Of a stretch of 64,000 nucleotides of DNA, positions 8,718-19,900 are shown piece by piece. How positions within the stretch are numbered: the stretch's first letter is position 1; every line of letters starts with the position of its first letter. Position numbers and translations under genes: made by a program. Source of the DNA: Scybalousia_A sp963540815 (GTDB lineage: Bacteria > Bacteroidota > Bacteroidia > Bacteroidales > P3); NCBI GenBank assembly GCA_963540815.1, contig CAUTQY010000001.1, forward strand, positions 124,001 to 188,000, in the 5' to 3' direction. The notes beneath the pieces are model-generated. The model did no database searches. It was not told the DNA's origin and saw nothing but the letters and a program-made list of their open reading frames with translations.

Positions 8718-9467
8718 CTATAACAGAAATTTGTTGCATAGGGTTCTGAAAGTATGGGAATATTCGTTTAAGGTGTTATGTATATATATTTTATGGAGAT
8801 TGGTTGCCTGTTTTTCTTGTGAAAAAATGCACACTACTCTCTTGGGGGCAGGAGAGTTCTCCTTACTATATATATCAAACTTTTCCGTAACAAAAAAACC
8901 TTCGGTATTAAATAAATCTTCTAACAAAAACATTTCTTGCAAAGGCAGTATTAATATTATTTTGGAGGAGAATGAAGATAGTTTAATGGTATAAGTAACA
9001 AAATCACTAAGGGTTAAATAAGAATTGTGCCTTGCCAAATTACGTTTGTGAGTCTCGGATAATAGAGAGTTGGTAAAGTATGGCGGATTGGAAATAATGA
9101 GGTCAAAGTTTTCTTTGTTTTTCAAGGCAAATTGTTTTAAACCAATATGTTTTGCCTGCATTCTATCTTGCCAAGTATTTTGTAAAAAATTATTTTGAGC
9201 CTCTTCAACGGAATCTTTGTCAATATCTATACCGATAATATTAGCCGAAGGAAAGATTTGAGCCATACATAAGGCTATTATACCACACCCCGTACCTACA
9301 TCCAAAACATTACGCACATTTTGGATATTTTGGATATTTTGTTTCTCATAATAGGTAGCAACAATAGAAGAAAGCAATATACTATCCGTGCCAACTTTCA
9401 TTGTTGATTTTGAATGATTAAGAGAAAACTTTTTGCAAGAAAAATCCATTTTAGTATTCAATAACAC
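8718..9467 (-). CDS. trmN6: tRNA1(Val) adenine-37 N6-methyltransferase
   Basis: 249 residues, an S-adenosylmethionine-dependent Rossmann-fold methyltransferase. Motif I is VLDVGTGCGIIAL near residues 54-66, an acidic residue after IIGIDID binds the SAM ribose, and NPPY near residue 130 is the catalytic motif of N6-adenine methyltransferases. Together with the N-terminal MKVGTDSILL this matches the TrmN6/YfiC family, which methylates A37 of tRNA1(Val). The start may be at the seventh codon (MDFSCKKF). A short imperfect tandem repeat (QNIQNIQNVRNV) lies before motif I. Confidence 0.88.
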   Translation of the reverse strand: MLLNTKMDFSCKKFSLNHSKSTMKVGTDSILLSSIVATYYEKQNIQNIQNVRNVLDVGTGCGIIALCMAQIFPSANIIGIDIDKDSVEEAQNNFLQNTWQDRMQAKHIGLKQFALKNKENFDLIISNPPYFTNSLLSETHKRNLARHNSYLTLSDFVTYTIKLSSFSSKIILILPLQEMFLLEDLFNTEGFFVTEKFDIYSKENSPAPKRVVCIFSQEKQATNLHKIYIHNTLNEYSHTFRTLCNKFLL

Positions 9468-9507
9468 AAAACGGGTATTGTGATTTCACAAATCATAATA
9501 CCCGTTT
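9468..9507 (-). terminator. terminator between PepSY-like lipoprotein and trmN6
   Basis: AAACGGGTATTGTGATTT pairs with AAATCATAATACCCGTTT across a three-base loop with one mismatch. Read on the minus strand it is followed by a short T-rich run, so it ends transcription of the lipoprotein gene whose stop is at 9530. Confidence 0.75.
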
Positions 9508-9529
9508 AATAATTAATTATATAATATAA

Positions 9530-9979
9530 CTACTCAATTACTTTATTGAAATTTCCATTCAAATCAAATTGCAAATTTAGAGATTCTCCTTTTTTGGAAA
9601 TTACGACAAGATAAGATTTTAAATTTTTTATATCCGTTATATAGGTTTCTTGTATCTTATGCTCCGGATATTCCGTTTTTATAAAATCCGTTATGGAGGA
9701 TGGTATGTATTCAACAGGAATAATATATCTCATCTCCGTTGAAGTCAGAGTAAATTTCATTATACAATCGTTATCCTCTGTTTTAAAGCTGGCTAAGTAT
9801 GTAACGGAGTCCATCTGTTGCCACCTAACCTCTTTGACATCCGCATAACGTTTGTGAAAATCCTTTGCATATCTTTCGGGAACATCTCTTTCATCCACAG
9901 ACTTATACGCGGTTTTTTTTGAGCCCGAACAACCACATAGTGCAAAGCCTATTATCAATAACAAAATATACTTTTTCAT
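9530..9979 (-). CDS. PepSY-like (beta-lactamase-inhibitor-like) lipoprotein
   Basis: 149 residues with a clean lipoprotein signal MKKYILLLIIGFALCGC and lipobox Cys17. The mature region holds the pattern of Bacteroidota PepSY-like/BLIP-like proteins: AKDFHKRYADVKEVRWQQM followed by strands, then SSITDFIKTEYPEHKIQET, then LKSYLVVISKKG and a final LQFDLNGNFNKV. These are small periplasmic or surface proteins with no established activity. The gene appears monocistronic, with a terminator right after it. Confidence 0.75.
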   Translation of the reverse strand: MKKYILLLIIGFALCGCSGSKKTAYKSVDERDVPERYAKDFHKRYADVKEVRWQQMDSVTYLASFKTEDNDCIMKFTLTSTEMRYIIPVEYIPSSITDFIKTEYPEHKIQETYITDIKNLKSYLVVISKKGESLNLQFDLNGNFNKVIE

Positions 9980-10109
9980 TCTGTGTACAATTTTTTAATT
10001 TTATGAAACACAAAGTAACAACTTTTTTTTTACTTATGCAAATCCATTAAACAAATGACTAAAAAAACGTCAGTTAAATAAGATAGGTATTTTTAACAAA
10101 AGAATAAAG

Positions 10110-10511
10110 TTACACCTGTTTCAAGCTATCGGAAATCGCATTAGCTATTTCGGAGAACTCCGACTCGGAAAGAGAAAGTTTTTCGTTGGCAAAATTTAAG
10201 TCACCTTCCTTATGCATAGGAACAAGATGTACGTGTGCGTGTCTCACTTCCAAACCTATAACTGCCATGCCCACCTTTTTACAAGGAAAAGCGTGCTTTA
10301 TTGCCTTTGCCACTTTTTTGGCAAAACAAATATACTCTTGTAAATCCTCGTCTTCTATGTCAAAGAAATAATCTATTTCTTTTTTGGGTACAACCAAAGT
10401 ATGTCCTTTTTGCAAAGGAGATATATCCAAAAAGGCATAAAATTTATCATTCTCTGCTACTTTGTAAGAAGGAATTTCTCCATTTATGATTTTTGTAAAA
10501 ATTGAAGCCAT
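10110..10511 (-). CDS. HIT-family nucleotide-binding protein
   Basis: 133 residues with the full histidine-triad layout: FTKIINGEIPSYKVAEND at the N terminus, FLDISPLQKGHTLVVPK in the middle, and HAHVHLVP near residue 92, whose histidines form the nucleotide-binding and catalytic site. HIT proteins of this group hydrolyse purine nucleoside phosphoramidates or similar adenylyl compounds in the cytosol; the physiological substrate is unknown. It starts one base after the greA stop, so the two genes are very likely co-transcribed. Confidence 0.93.
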   Translation of the reverse strand: MASIFTKIINGEIPSYKVAENDKFYAFLDISPLQKGHTLVVPKKEIDYFFDIEDEDLQEYICFAKKVAKAIKHAFPCKKVGMAVIGLEVRHAHVHLVPMHKEGDLNFANEKLSLSESEFSEIANAISDSLKQV

Positions 10512-10512
10512 T

Positions 10513-10986
10513 TTATCTTGAAATTTTAGTTATTCTTAACTGCATTTTCCCGGCCGGGACCTCGATTTCGACAATATCTCCCACACTCTTACCCAATAAT
10601 CCTTTTGCTATGGGAGAGGTAATTGAGATTTTTCCTTGTTTTAGATTGGCCTCATTTTCCGGGACTATCTCATACACCATCTTTCTTTTCATTGCAAGAT
10701 TTTCAAACTCCACTTTTGACAATAAAAGCACCTTGGATGTATCCATTTTACTTTCGTCCAAAAGTCTGGCATTGGCTATTGTTTCTTGCAATTTCAGAAT
10801 TTTGAGCTCCAAGTGACTTTGAGCTTCTTTTGCCGCATCGTATTCGGCATTCTCCGATAAGTCGCCTTTATCTCTCGCTTCGGCTATTGCATTGGAAACC
10901 GCAGGTCGCTCAACGGCTATCATATGACGCAACTCATCCTTCAATTTTTGCAACCCTTCCGCCGAATAATATTTTATTTCTACCAT
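10513..10986 (-). CDS. greA: transcription elongation factor GreA
   Basis: 157 residues, the normal length. The N-terminal coiled coil carries the acidic tip DLSENAEYDAAKE (about 42-54), which reaches into the RNA polymerase secondary channel to stimulate cleavage of backtracked transcripts. The C-terminal domain (ISITSPIAKGLLGKSVGD) binds polymerase. HIT follows with a single-base gap. Confidence 0.97.
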   Translation of the reverse strand: MVEIKYYSAEGLQKLKDELRHMIAVERPAVSNAIAEARDKGDLSENAEYDAAKEAQSHLELKILKLQETIANARLLDESKMDTSKVLLLSKVEFENLAMKRKMVYEIVPENEANLKQGKISITSPIAKGLLGKSVGDIVEIEVPAGKMQLRITKISR

Positions 10987-11008
10987 ATTCGTTTTTCACT
11001 TAAATAAA

Positions 11009-11042
11009 AGAATAGAAGACTACTTTTAAAGTCTTCTATTCT
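11009..11042 (-). terminator. terminator of the secDF-to-porV-like gene run
   Basis: AGAATAGAAGAC and GTCTTCTATTCT form a 12-bp perfect stem with a 10-base loop. On the minus strand it is followed by TTTTATTTAAG. It lies 28 bases past the stop of the PorV-like gene. Confidence 0.85.
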
Positions 11043-11069
11043 CTTAAAGAATTGTTTATTATTAATTAT

Positions 11070-12167
11070 TTATAGAGACAAACTTAAACCTATAGTATGT
11101 ATTCCACCTAATATTACGGTCGTCCTATAAGCATAGTCTATAGAAACATAGGTTCCTTTCTTATCTCCTTTCGGTTTAACCAATGGAGCATTAATAGAGG
11201 CTCCGCAGGTAAAACCGGAAGAAAAGTTATTTCTGTTACCGTCCGAAGAGTAAATATCGTCACCTCTGCCCTTTTGATGGGTATAACCTCCTCTAACCAT
11301 AAATAAATTATTATAGGAGAATTCGCCGGCAAGAGTATAAAGGTCATCCGTAAAAGCCATAGACTCATAATTTGCGGCGAGAGTAAAACGATACAATTTT
11401 TCTGCAAACAAGAAATCATAGGAGCCACCAATATTCAAACTTGAAGGCAGATCCCAAGAGAGAGAACGTTGTTGCAAACTCTGTTGATGGTCGGAACCTA
11501 TATAGGTAGCATTAATAACAAGTCCGTCTCCTGAGAAAGACATGGAAGGTCCCCAGTTTTTCAAAGAAATACCAAATTTTATCTCGTAATCTCTACCAGT
11601 AACATACTGAATACCTGCATCCAAAGCTATACCGGTAGCCGTCACATTATCTATGCCCTCCGTAACTATTTTTAGAGTAGCTCCGGCATAAATAGATGTG
11701 GAGAACGCTTTTGCATAGGAAACCCCCAAATTCATTAATGAAGGTTTGTAAGTACCGTTGTTACCCACATCCGGAGAACTAACGGTAGTTTTCTCTATGG
11801 TTCCAAAGGACATTGAGTTAACTGTTAATGCCAAAACTCCGTAGTTGCCCATACTTTGAGCGAGACCGAAAGAAACCAAACCTACATCGGTATTGTTTAA
11901 CCAATGAGTATAGTTGAAAGAAACTTCTGTGCCTGTGGTATGTCCCAAACCTGCAACATTGGTGAAAAGAGCATCCAAACCCGAACCGCTAGCAGTGTTG
12001 ACATTACCCCAACCCGCACTTCTCGCCCAAGGATTTATCAACAACTCTCCTGCTCCGGCAGTTCCTCTCCTGTCGTCATTTCCCGCTAATACCGTTTGAG
12101 GTATCATAAAAAGCGTCAAAACGACCATAGCCATTATTTTATGTATTATATTCATAACTTGTTTCAT
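11070..12167 (-). CDS. PorV/PorQ-family outer-membrane protein
   Basis: 365 residues. A signal peptide ends near VLAGND (about residue 29). The mature part begins GTAGAGELLINPWARSAGWG followed by ASGSGLDALFTNVAGLGH, the start typical of the FadL-like PorV/PorQ (UPF0164) barrels, and then amphipathic strands to a terminal HTIGLSLSL. PorV binds T9SS cargo at the outer membrane and shuttles it to the attachment complex; PorQ-type relatives take part in cargo processing. This gene directly follows a very large T9SS cargo gene (35-base gap), suggesting a dedicated partner. It is not necessarily the housekeeping PorV of the cell. Confidence 0.82.
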   Translation of the reverse strand: MKQVMNIIHKIMAMVVLTLFMIPQTVLAGNDDRRGTAGAGELLINPWARSAGWGNVNTASGSGLDALFTNVAGLGHTTGTEVSFNYTHWLNNTDVGLVSFGLAQSMGNYGVLALTVNSMSFGTIEKTTVSSPDVGNNGTYKPSLMNLGVSYAKAFSTSIYAGATLKIVTEGIDNVTATGIALDAGIQYVTGRDYEIKFGISLKNWGPSMSFSGDGLVINATYIGSDHQQSLQQRSLSWDLPSSLNIGGSYDFLFAEKLYRFTLAANYESMAFTDDLYTLAGEFSYNNLFMVRGGYTHQKGRGDDIYSSDGNRNNFSSGFTCGASINAPLVKPKGDKKGTYVSIDYAYRTTVILGGIHTIGLSLSL

Positions 12168-12202
12168 TTTATAAATTTTAAATACTGTTGTTGATTAAAA
12201 GA

Positions 12203-15200
12203 TTACTGGAAAGAGTTTAGGTCAACAGGACGCAAAGCTCCAAACCACTTAACCACAGTTTCGCCTATACCGTCGGCTTTTACATGTATAAGGTATATAC
12301 CTCCGGATATCTGCAAACCTCTCTCGTTTTTCAAATCCCACTCCACATAGGTTTGGGCAGAGCCACTGCCCGGAGTTATGAATTTGGACGGACCTCTCAG
12401 TTTTCTAACCACTGTACCATCCACAGAATATATCGTTATATAACACTCTGGTGGCAAATTGGTTATTTTTACGGTATTGTTTACCTGATCACCCTCATAC
12501 AACGAACTTGCATAGTAAGGATTAGGAACAACCGTAATGGCATCCAAAACACTTGAAGCATTAGAATATCCAACATTAGTCAAAGGCATCATATCGGACT
12601 CTATACCAAAACGATACAACGGGAAGTTTTCATTCTTAGGGTCAATAGAATTGTTAGCTCCCGATTGACTCCAATTCATAGAGTACGGTTTTCTAACTCT
12701 AATTTGAACCGTTGCATCCGTAGGAATTAAATCCGGCACACGCTTAGAGTAAGGAATAACATTAGGGTCAGCATTGCCGTAGGCAAACACGTTGTTTGCG
12801 GCAGGAGTGCCTACCCACATAACAGAAGAGAATAATTTTTCCACTTTCACAAAGTGATTTATACTTGCGTTGGAAGAAATGTCATCGCAATAGTCCAAAT
12901 GTTGCAAATACGCCTTAGCGGTTAAACCCTCATCATAAGCAGGGAAAGAGAAAGTCTCTAACCTTGTAGAACCTGAATTATTAACATCAATAACGTAGTG
13001 CTTACCGGTACCTATTACATATACAAAATGCATACCACCAAAACTTCCAGAACCTGCTGCAGGCGGATTCCATATCATATCCCTACCGTTAAGTTGTCCC
13101 AAAGAAGAATTTTCACCAAAAATCATATTTAACCTCTCTCCCGTTTCCAAATTTATGGCATAACCAGGGAACCAGCTCATACTTGAGTCGGAAGAAGTAT
13201 AAGTACCATCTTTTTCCCAAGAACGTTCCTTACGCAATTGGAACTTCTTAGCATTTCCTTGTGTCAAAGAAGGGTCAGTACCCATTTCTATAACAGGACA
13301 CTTCGTCCACTTCGATTTATCTGACGTAAATACTATATCTACAGAAGATAGATTATTCATATCATTAAACAACAAGGAGTTGACATGTGCAGGGACGGCT
13401 GCCTTGTTTGCATTGGCAACATCAACCGAGTTTTCGGAATTAATGTAATAATACCTACAAAATGCAGGGTGTTGGTCAGAAGTGGAAACCAATCTATAAG
13501 GTGCCCATGTACCGTTTACGCATTTTTCGTATTCATTAAGAGGGTCCAATGCCGCTTTCTTCACGGTTACCGTTGGCACCGTATGGTCATCGTTCCAAGT
13601 CGTATCATTGAAATTTGTATAATAATCCCAAGTAGGGTCTTCCGAACCGTCTGCCGTTTCTTCAAACACCGCTCCCGAACGTATCCAGTTGGTTAAATCC
13701 GAACCGTCATCATCGGCAAAACCGGTAAGCCAAGATTTATTGGCATCGGCGTACACAATACCGGAAGAGAGTAAAGAACCAGAATTTAAAATATTTGAAC
13801 GAACGTCCGACAAAAATTCTTTATTTATCGTTTTGATTGATTGGCGTGTAGTTACAGTCGCTATATTATCCACATTGGTCAAAGATATGGAAATACCCAA
13901 ACCGAATATTATTTGCTCATTTTCCTCAGCCAAGGACCTGTCCGACCAAATAGTATCCACATCGTCATACAACATGGAGCCGTCCGTTGTGGTTAAAAAC
14001 CAAGTAGCATTGGACATGTTGGTATCCTGTGAAATAACATTTGGCGTAACTGTAGTATCCACTACTTCAGCCGGTTTGAATCCCAAATAATAAGAACCTG
14101 CTTTAACATTCAAAGGGTCTACAACCTTAATATTTAAAGGACCGTAGTTGGTTTGATATTCCGGTTCTTTTAATAGGTTTATAGGTCGTACATACGTGGT
14201 ATCTGCTCCTGTAAAGGGACTTGCAACGGTTACCGTCTCAGTAGGAGGCTCAACGCCCTGGCTACCCATGAGTTTGGCAACGGAGGTTTTTTGTAAATTG
14301 ATAACTATACCACCATTACCAAAACCTTCAACACGTGTTATCTCAGGAGAAACTCCGTATGTAGTTCTTGTTGTAATACCATTTTGTTGACCGGTTAGTT
14401 TGTGAGGTATGGCAACAACGGATTCAACGGAAGAACCGTCACCTTTCTTACGAGAAGCAAGATAAGGTTCTTTTTGTCCGTCTATCTTAGTTACATCGGT
14501 AGGAGAATATTGTTTATACATATTTTGAGCATATGCTATTGCTACAAAATAGTATTTCTTGTTATTAACAAGTCTCTTATCCGTACTGGAAGAGAACAAA
14601 TCCTCAGTTACACGGAACGTATGTTTAATTCCCTGGTTTGCACCCGTAACCATTGTTTGAGAAGTTAGGATACCGGACTCATCTGTGGTGTAGTTTATCA
14701 AAGTAGTTATATTATTCTTTATATCGCACTGGGCAACCAACTGAGCCTTGCTGTTATCATATATATCAGATACGGAAACAGTGGCGTCTTTTAATTGGAA
14801 TATTTGATAACCTTCGAAGGTGTAGTACCTATCCGGCAGTTGTCCATCCACAGAGTCATTAGGTATGGAAACATCCAAAATTCTAAAACTCTCGTTAATG
14901 TTGTTACCGGATTCGTTTGTCAAATAAAGTATAATTTCTCTATCCAATTCTTGTACCACAATGTTCGGAGCATCCGGTCCTTCCAATACGTTAAAACAGT
15001 TATCAAACAAGGCTTGACATTTATCATCTATTTTTCTGAGCAATCTAACGGACTCCAAAGGACCTCCCGTAGCGGCTTGAGCAAAAGGAATACCTACCGT
15101 TATATAGTTAATTGCACCGGGTTCAAGAGTAAAAGGTCCTGCAGACTGCATAAAACGTCTGTCTCCCACAGGATTAGGGTTACCATTATCGGCAGTGGAC

Positions 15201-16891
15201 TCTGACCAAGAATGGGTTTTTCCGTATTCTCTGTTATCAGGAGCGCCCCATCCCCAAATGTCACTATCTCCCGGAAACATGAAATCAGCTCTAACACCTT
15301 CGTTGGAAGAAGCACCGTCAAAAGTAGTAAAACCGTTACCACCGTAATACATATACTGGTTGTTTTTCCAAATACCGCGTAAGTAATTGTAATAGTGTTG
15401 TGCCTTAGTAGGCTCACCGTTATCTTGATTAGAGTTGTTGTAATAAATAAAACGTCTCATACCAAAACGTTCATCATTGGCAATACCGTTACCAAAGTTT
15501 ACACCATTGATGGCACAAGCGAAATCTTCGTTACCATTTTCAGGGAACCAGGCCTCTTTGTACTTGTCAGCGTCGGCTGTCAAAAGAATATTAATATCAG
15601 CCTTTAAATTACCCGAAGCAAGTTCTCTGTCTATTATAGCCTGATATCTGGCCAAAGCTGCCTCTCCACCGGGAAGGTTTTTCAACGCAGCGGTATCAAC
15701 CTTAGGAATATCCCTATTATATTTGGCATCCATATAAGGACCTTGGAAGAAGTCTATACCAACGGCAGGAGGGTTACCGGCATAGGCTCCTTGTCCTGGA
15801 CCATCGTTAGCATCTCCATTATAACAATATCCCAAACCACGCTCAACATCACAACCAACATAATCGTCAAAAGCGTATCCCAAATCCGGGTCTACCCATT
15901 GAGAAAAATAAGTATCTTTTAGCTTAAACGCAGAACGATTTATGATTTCATAGGAATAGAAAGTCATATCGTTTATTTCGTTGTTCATAGTAAAAGCAAA
16001 AGCCTGCGCTCTAATCTCCAAACCTATGGCGTACTGAGAGTTAGACTCCGTATGAGCAGCACCTTTATCATTGAATACCCACCATAGTGTTTCGTCTCCT
16101 TTCAAAACTTGGTCTACCATCAAACCGTTATAGGCTTTCATTGCACCTCCCGTTTGATAAATATCGGAGTTGGTGGACTCATACGTAGGAGTAGGAGTAT
16201 AGGCAACACCTGCAGGAAGAGTATCTCGTATTTTTGCAGGACAAAGATTGCCGTCAAAATCATAATAAGGATAATCTCCATTATCAGGGTTGTATACACC
16301 ATCGCCGTCCCTATCAAAGAAAGGTGCCAAAAAACGAGACTGTCCCAAAGATTCGTCTCCGTTACCCGGCCATTCTCTAATAGCAGCAGTAATATACTCC
16401 CTATGGTCTCCCGTAGCGTAGTGGGAAACAAACTCTTGTACTTCCGCCTTGGTTATCCTAAACAACTTATCCCATTGATCGCAAACCGTCCTATTGACAG
16501 AAGCATTATTATCTACAGTCAAAGGACCCGGCCAGAAGTCCTGTCCTTCGGAACCGAATCTCATGGCAGCAACTCTCAACTGATCATTTTCATCCATACC
16601 GCCTATCCACAAAGCCGAACAGAATAAAGCAGTGGAATTGCCGGCCTTTGGCACAAAGTATTGAGCCGTTGCCCCGTCAGTCCACATATTACCGCCTTGA
16701 TTAATACGCACTCGTACATTGTTTATGCTCAACTCGGCAGAACCTTGAGCCTTTCTACAAGACTCAACGCCATCGGCTTTTCTCGGTGCGGATGACTTTT
16801 TGGCACCTTTGTAAGGCAACGCACTGGCGGACATTCCTACAAAAGATAGGCAAAACAATAATAATGATAATTTACCAAAAATATTTTTCAT
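12203..16891 (-). CDS. giant secreted T9SS cargo protein
   Basis: 1562 residues. The signal peptide MKNIFGKLSLLLFCLSFVGM is followed by a cleavage region at SALPYKG. An N-terminal block has INNVRVRINQGGNMWTD, FCSALWIGGMDEND and GQDFWPGPL, a layout found in large unnamed Bacteroidota surface proteins. A calcium-type loop DRDGDGVYNPDNGDYPYYDFDG sits near 195-215 (cited in two overlapping halves: DRDGDGVYN and GDYPYYDFDG). The C terminus has VVPNPYYASS, YITIYSVDGTVVRKL and GIYLIHVKADGIGE, a T9SS type A-like sorting domain, then an extra KWFGALRPVDLNSF tail. No enzymatic domain was recognised. It lies between a TonB-dependent receptor and a PorV-like protein. Confidence 0.82.
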   Translation of the reverse strand: MKNIFGKLSLLLFCLSFVGMSASALPYKGAKKSSAPRKADGVESCRKAQGSAELSINNVRVRINQGGNMWTDGATAQYFVPKAGNSTALFCSALWIGGMDENDQLRVAAMRFGSEGQDFWPGPLTVDNNASVNRTVCDQWDKLFRITKAEVQEFVSHYATGDHREYITAAIREWPGNGDESLGQSRFLAPFFDRDGDGVYNPDNGDYPYYDFDGNLCPAKIRDTLPAGVAYTPTPTYESTNSDIYQTGGAMKAYNGLMVDQVLKGDETLWWVFNDKGAAHTESNSQYAIGLEIRAQAFAFTMNNEINDMTFYSYEIINRSAFKLKDTYFSQWVDPDLGYAFDDYVGCDVERGLGYCYNGDANDGPGQGAYAGNPPAVGIDFFQGPYMDAKYNRDIPKVDTAALKNLPGGEAALARYQAIIDRELASGNLKADINILLTADADKYKEAWFPENGNEDFACAINGVNFGNGIANDERFGMRRFIYYNNSNQDNGEPTKAQHYYNYLRGIWKNNQYMYYGGNGFTTFDGASSNEGVRADFMFPGDSDIWGWGAPDNREYGKTHSWSESTADNGNPNPVGDRRFMQSAGPFTLEPGAINYITVGIPFAQAATGGPLESVRLLRKIDDKCQALFDNCFNVLEGPDAPNIVVQELDREIILYLTNESGNNINESFRILDVSIPNDSVDGQLPDRYYTFEGYQIFQLKDATVSVSDIYDNSKAQLVAQCDIKNNITTLINYTTDESGILTSQTMVTGANQGIKHTFRVTEDLFSSSTDKRLVNNKKYYFVAIAYAQNMYKQYSPTDVTKIDGQKEPYLASRKKGDGSSVESVVAIPHKLTGQQNGITTRTTYGVSPEITRVEGFGNGGIVINLQKTSVAKLMGSQGVEPPTETVTVASPFTGADTTYVRPINLLKEPEYQTNYGPLNIKVVDPLNVKAGSYYLGFKPAEVVDTTVTPNVISQDTNMSNATWFLTTTDGSMLYDDVDTIWSDRSLAEENEQIIFGLGISISLTNVDNIATVTTRQSIKTINKEFLSDVRSNILNSGSLLSSGIVYADANKSWLTGFADDDGSDLTNWIRSGAVFEETADGSEDPTWDYYTNFNDTTWNDDHTVPTVTVKKAALDPLNEYEKCVNGTWAPYRLVSTSDQHPAFCRYYYINSENSVDVANANKAAVPAHVNSLLFNDMNNLSSVDIVFTSDKSKWTKCPVIEMGTDPSLTQGNAKKFQLRKERSWEKDGTYTSSDSSMSWFPGYAINLETGERLNMIFGENSSLGQLNGRDMIWNPPAAGSGSFGGMHFVYVIGTGKHYVIDVNNSGSTRLETFSFPAYDEGLTAKAYLQHLDYCDDISSNASINHFVKVEKLFSSVMWVGTPAANNVFAYGNADPNVIPYSKRVPDLIPTDATVQIRVRKPYSMNWSQSGANNSIDPKNENFPLYRFGIESDMMPLTNVGYSNASSVLDAITVVPNPYYASSLYEGDQVNNTVKITNLPPECYITIYSVDGTVVRKLRGPSKFITPGSGSAQTYVEWDLKNERGLQISGGIYLIHVKADGIGETVVKWFGALRPVDLNSFQ

Positions 16892-16931
16892 AACTTCTAA
16901 TTTATTTTCTCTATTTTAACACAACAATATA

Positions 16932-19900
16932 TTAGAACTGATAAGAAACACCGATCTCAACACTTCTTGGAGTTGAATAAAGGTAATTAGAATTCAGATA
17001 CATTAAATAATAATTTCTATATGCTGCTTCGTCAATCTGGGCACGTATGGTGGTCTGTGTTTCAGGGTCGGTTAGATATCCGTCATCATCAGGGTCTCCC
17101 GTTACGGAATAAACACTGGTAATATTCTTGATATTAAACACATTGGTAACAGAGCAAAATACGTCCAATACAGTAGTGCGTTTACCAACTTTGATAATAA
17201 ATGCCTTGTCAACAGTTAGGTCTACACGATAATACCAAGGCAAACGTGCTCCACGGAAAGAACCTACTATGGTTTTCTGAGTTTGACTATACAATTTCGT
17301 ATAAGGAGTACCGGATTGTACTACGCCGGTAACGTTAACACCAAAATTTTGTAGCCATTTGATTGTTTTAACCTTAGTGTTTCCATCTTTGTCGGTAACC
17401 TTTCTTTTTGTTGTAGGTCCGTTATAATTATTACCTCCTTCGTAACGGAAGTCAAGATTAAATTTAAAAGCATGCCTTCTGTCATCACTGATAGGGAACA
17501 TCATCTTTACATTAGGATAACCCAGACGTATCAAGGAAACTATTGTAGAGGAGCCCAAACCTGTAGTACCTTCTGCGTATTGTAGAGTATAACTTGCGGT
17601 AGCTCTTACATTCTTAATACGTCTAAGGTCGTATTGTATTGTCATACCCTTAGTAGTACGATAATCTTGGTTATCATAAGTATAGTAAATATTCTTAGGG
17701 TCCGCACCCACGTATTGAACCAAATTGATAAGGTCTCTTGTTTGTTTATAATACGCTGAAATAGTTAAAGCCGAATGCGTGGAAAGCACCTGTTGGAAAC
17801 CTAACTCATAATTGGTAATCTTTTCAGGCTTCAAATTAGGGTTTGTCAAAGTAGGTTCGCTAAGGTTAGACATAAACAAGTAACTTGCATAAGGAGCCTG
17901 CCAATAAGACTCCGATGGTCTGCGAGCAATAATGTCATAAGAGGCCGTAAACTTAGACCTATCGGTAACGGGGAAAGATAACGCCAAACGAGGCATTGCT
18001 ACCACCTGTGGTTTATAATCCTCAAAAGCATCTACGGATATTTCGGTAGGGAAACCTGTTGCCAAAAGCGTACCTTTTCTAAAAGGCAATGGTTGACCGG
18101 AAGCGCCGGATACTCTGGAAGGGTCGGAAGTAATTTCTCCGCTAGCGGTGTACCAAGTCACATTAGAACCGTAACCGCGTCTAAAACCGGTTATAGTCAC
18201 ATCATTTGTAGGCAAAGACTCTCCTTCGGAAAGATTTTCCACATAAACAACAGCATCATTAGGGATAGTTGAAGGTATTTTGGAAGCATTGCCTGCATTA
18301 CGCATATCTCTTACAGTGTAAGCATCGTATATCAAATAAGGGTCTTTCAAAACCATTTGATTACCATCAAATCTGTCAACACGTACACCTATATTGAAAA
18401 CCAAATCTCTGAAAAAGAATTGGTCCTGAATATAACCTGCCATATATATAGGTTGCCAAGCACCAAGTACTCTGTTTCCATTATTACCGGTAAAGAAATC
18501 TTGTAGGGAAGTTTTGCCCGAGATTTTCTTTCCCGTATGGTCATACCCTCTCATGGAAATGTATGTATTGTTACCGCCATTGTTATACAATTCATCGGTA
18601 GAGAACAAATCCAAAGAAAATACATCCGGGTCGTAACTGTCTATATCCAACATGGAAACATCGGTAATGTTACTATAACCCAAGGAACGCAAATGCTCTC
18701 TCAGGTATCTATCGAAATGAGATTGAGAACCCCCATCATAATTTCTATTGTATGTTACAATAGGGTAATAACCGGAGTTGTCTATAATAGGATTGGAATA
18801 ATCGGGAGCAAGATTATGCAAATTTTGTCTTTGACGCATCAAAGTCCAAAGACCACCTGCATTTAAGCTATAGGAACTGTATGTTTTTCTATCGTATTGA
18901 AAACCGATTTCAACTTGATGCTTGGCTATATCCGCAGAAATTTTGGCTGTTGCATATATGTAATCACTTTCACTCTTTGAATAAGTAAACGGCGGTATAC
19001 CATAGTAACTATACAAATCATAAACGGCATAATAAGGAGAAGCCCCAGGACGACTACCATTCATAAGTCCTTTATATGCCTCCAGATAATCCGCATTTCT
19101 TGTAATAAAAGAAGATTCCCTCAAAGAAGCGAATTCATCACTATAATATAATTGATTTGTATAAGCAACCAATCCCGGATTGTAATTTGCCGCACGGAAT
19201 GTCATGGAATCCTGACTCCAAGAAGTTAGTTGTCTAACCCATTCCTCCGAACCGTCTCCGTCTATATCCAATTTAGCAAGATTATAGGTAGGTGACCAAT
19301 AAGAAGTGAATTTTCCTATGTAACCGTATTTGAAATAATCATCATCAAAATCCGAGTTGTAGGCACTTATGCTATAATGTTTTTCATAAGAAGCCAAAGC
19401 CTTGAACATTACATTCTGTATTAAAGCCGTAGAACTGTTATCCGTAGATAACTTGTGGGTAAAATCACCCATTATCTGATATGAATATCCCTTGTATGAA
19501 GAATTGTTATCATTGTTCAACAATAAATCTCCGCTATTTTTTCCGAAAGAATAAATAAACTCCCCGCTAACCTTTAAGGAAGTTCTGTCGGAGAGAACAA
19601 AATCCAAACCGCCTTCTACATATACGGAATTTGAACCAATGTTAGGAATACGACCAACTTGCTCAAAAGCATCCTTTTTTAAATATTGAGCGGCATAGTT
19701 TACACCATATTGCACATCGTATACCAAAGGAGATTGAGCAATTCTAGACAAGGCGGAATCCTTAATCATATAGGGCTCTCTTCCGCTTGCAAACAATCCC
19801 GAGGATACATGAGAAAAGAAACCCGACAAACGAAAACCAACCAAAGTCTTGGAAGTGTTGGTAACTTTATTCCTCTTCACCCAAACAGGACCTGTGAGAT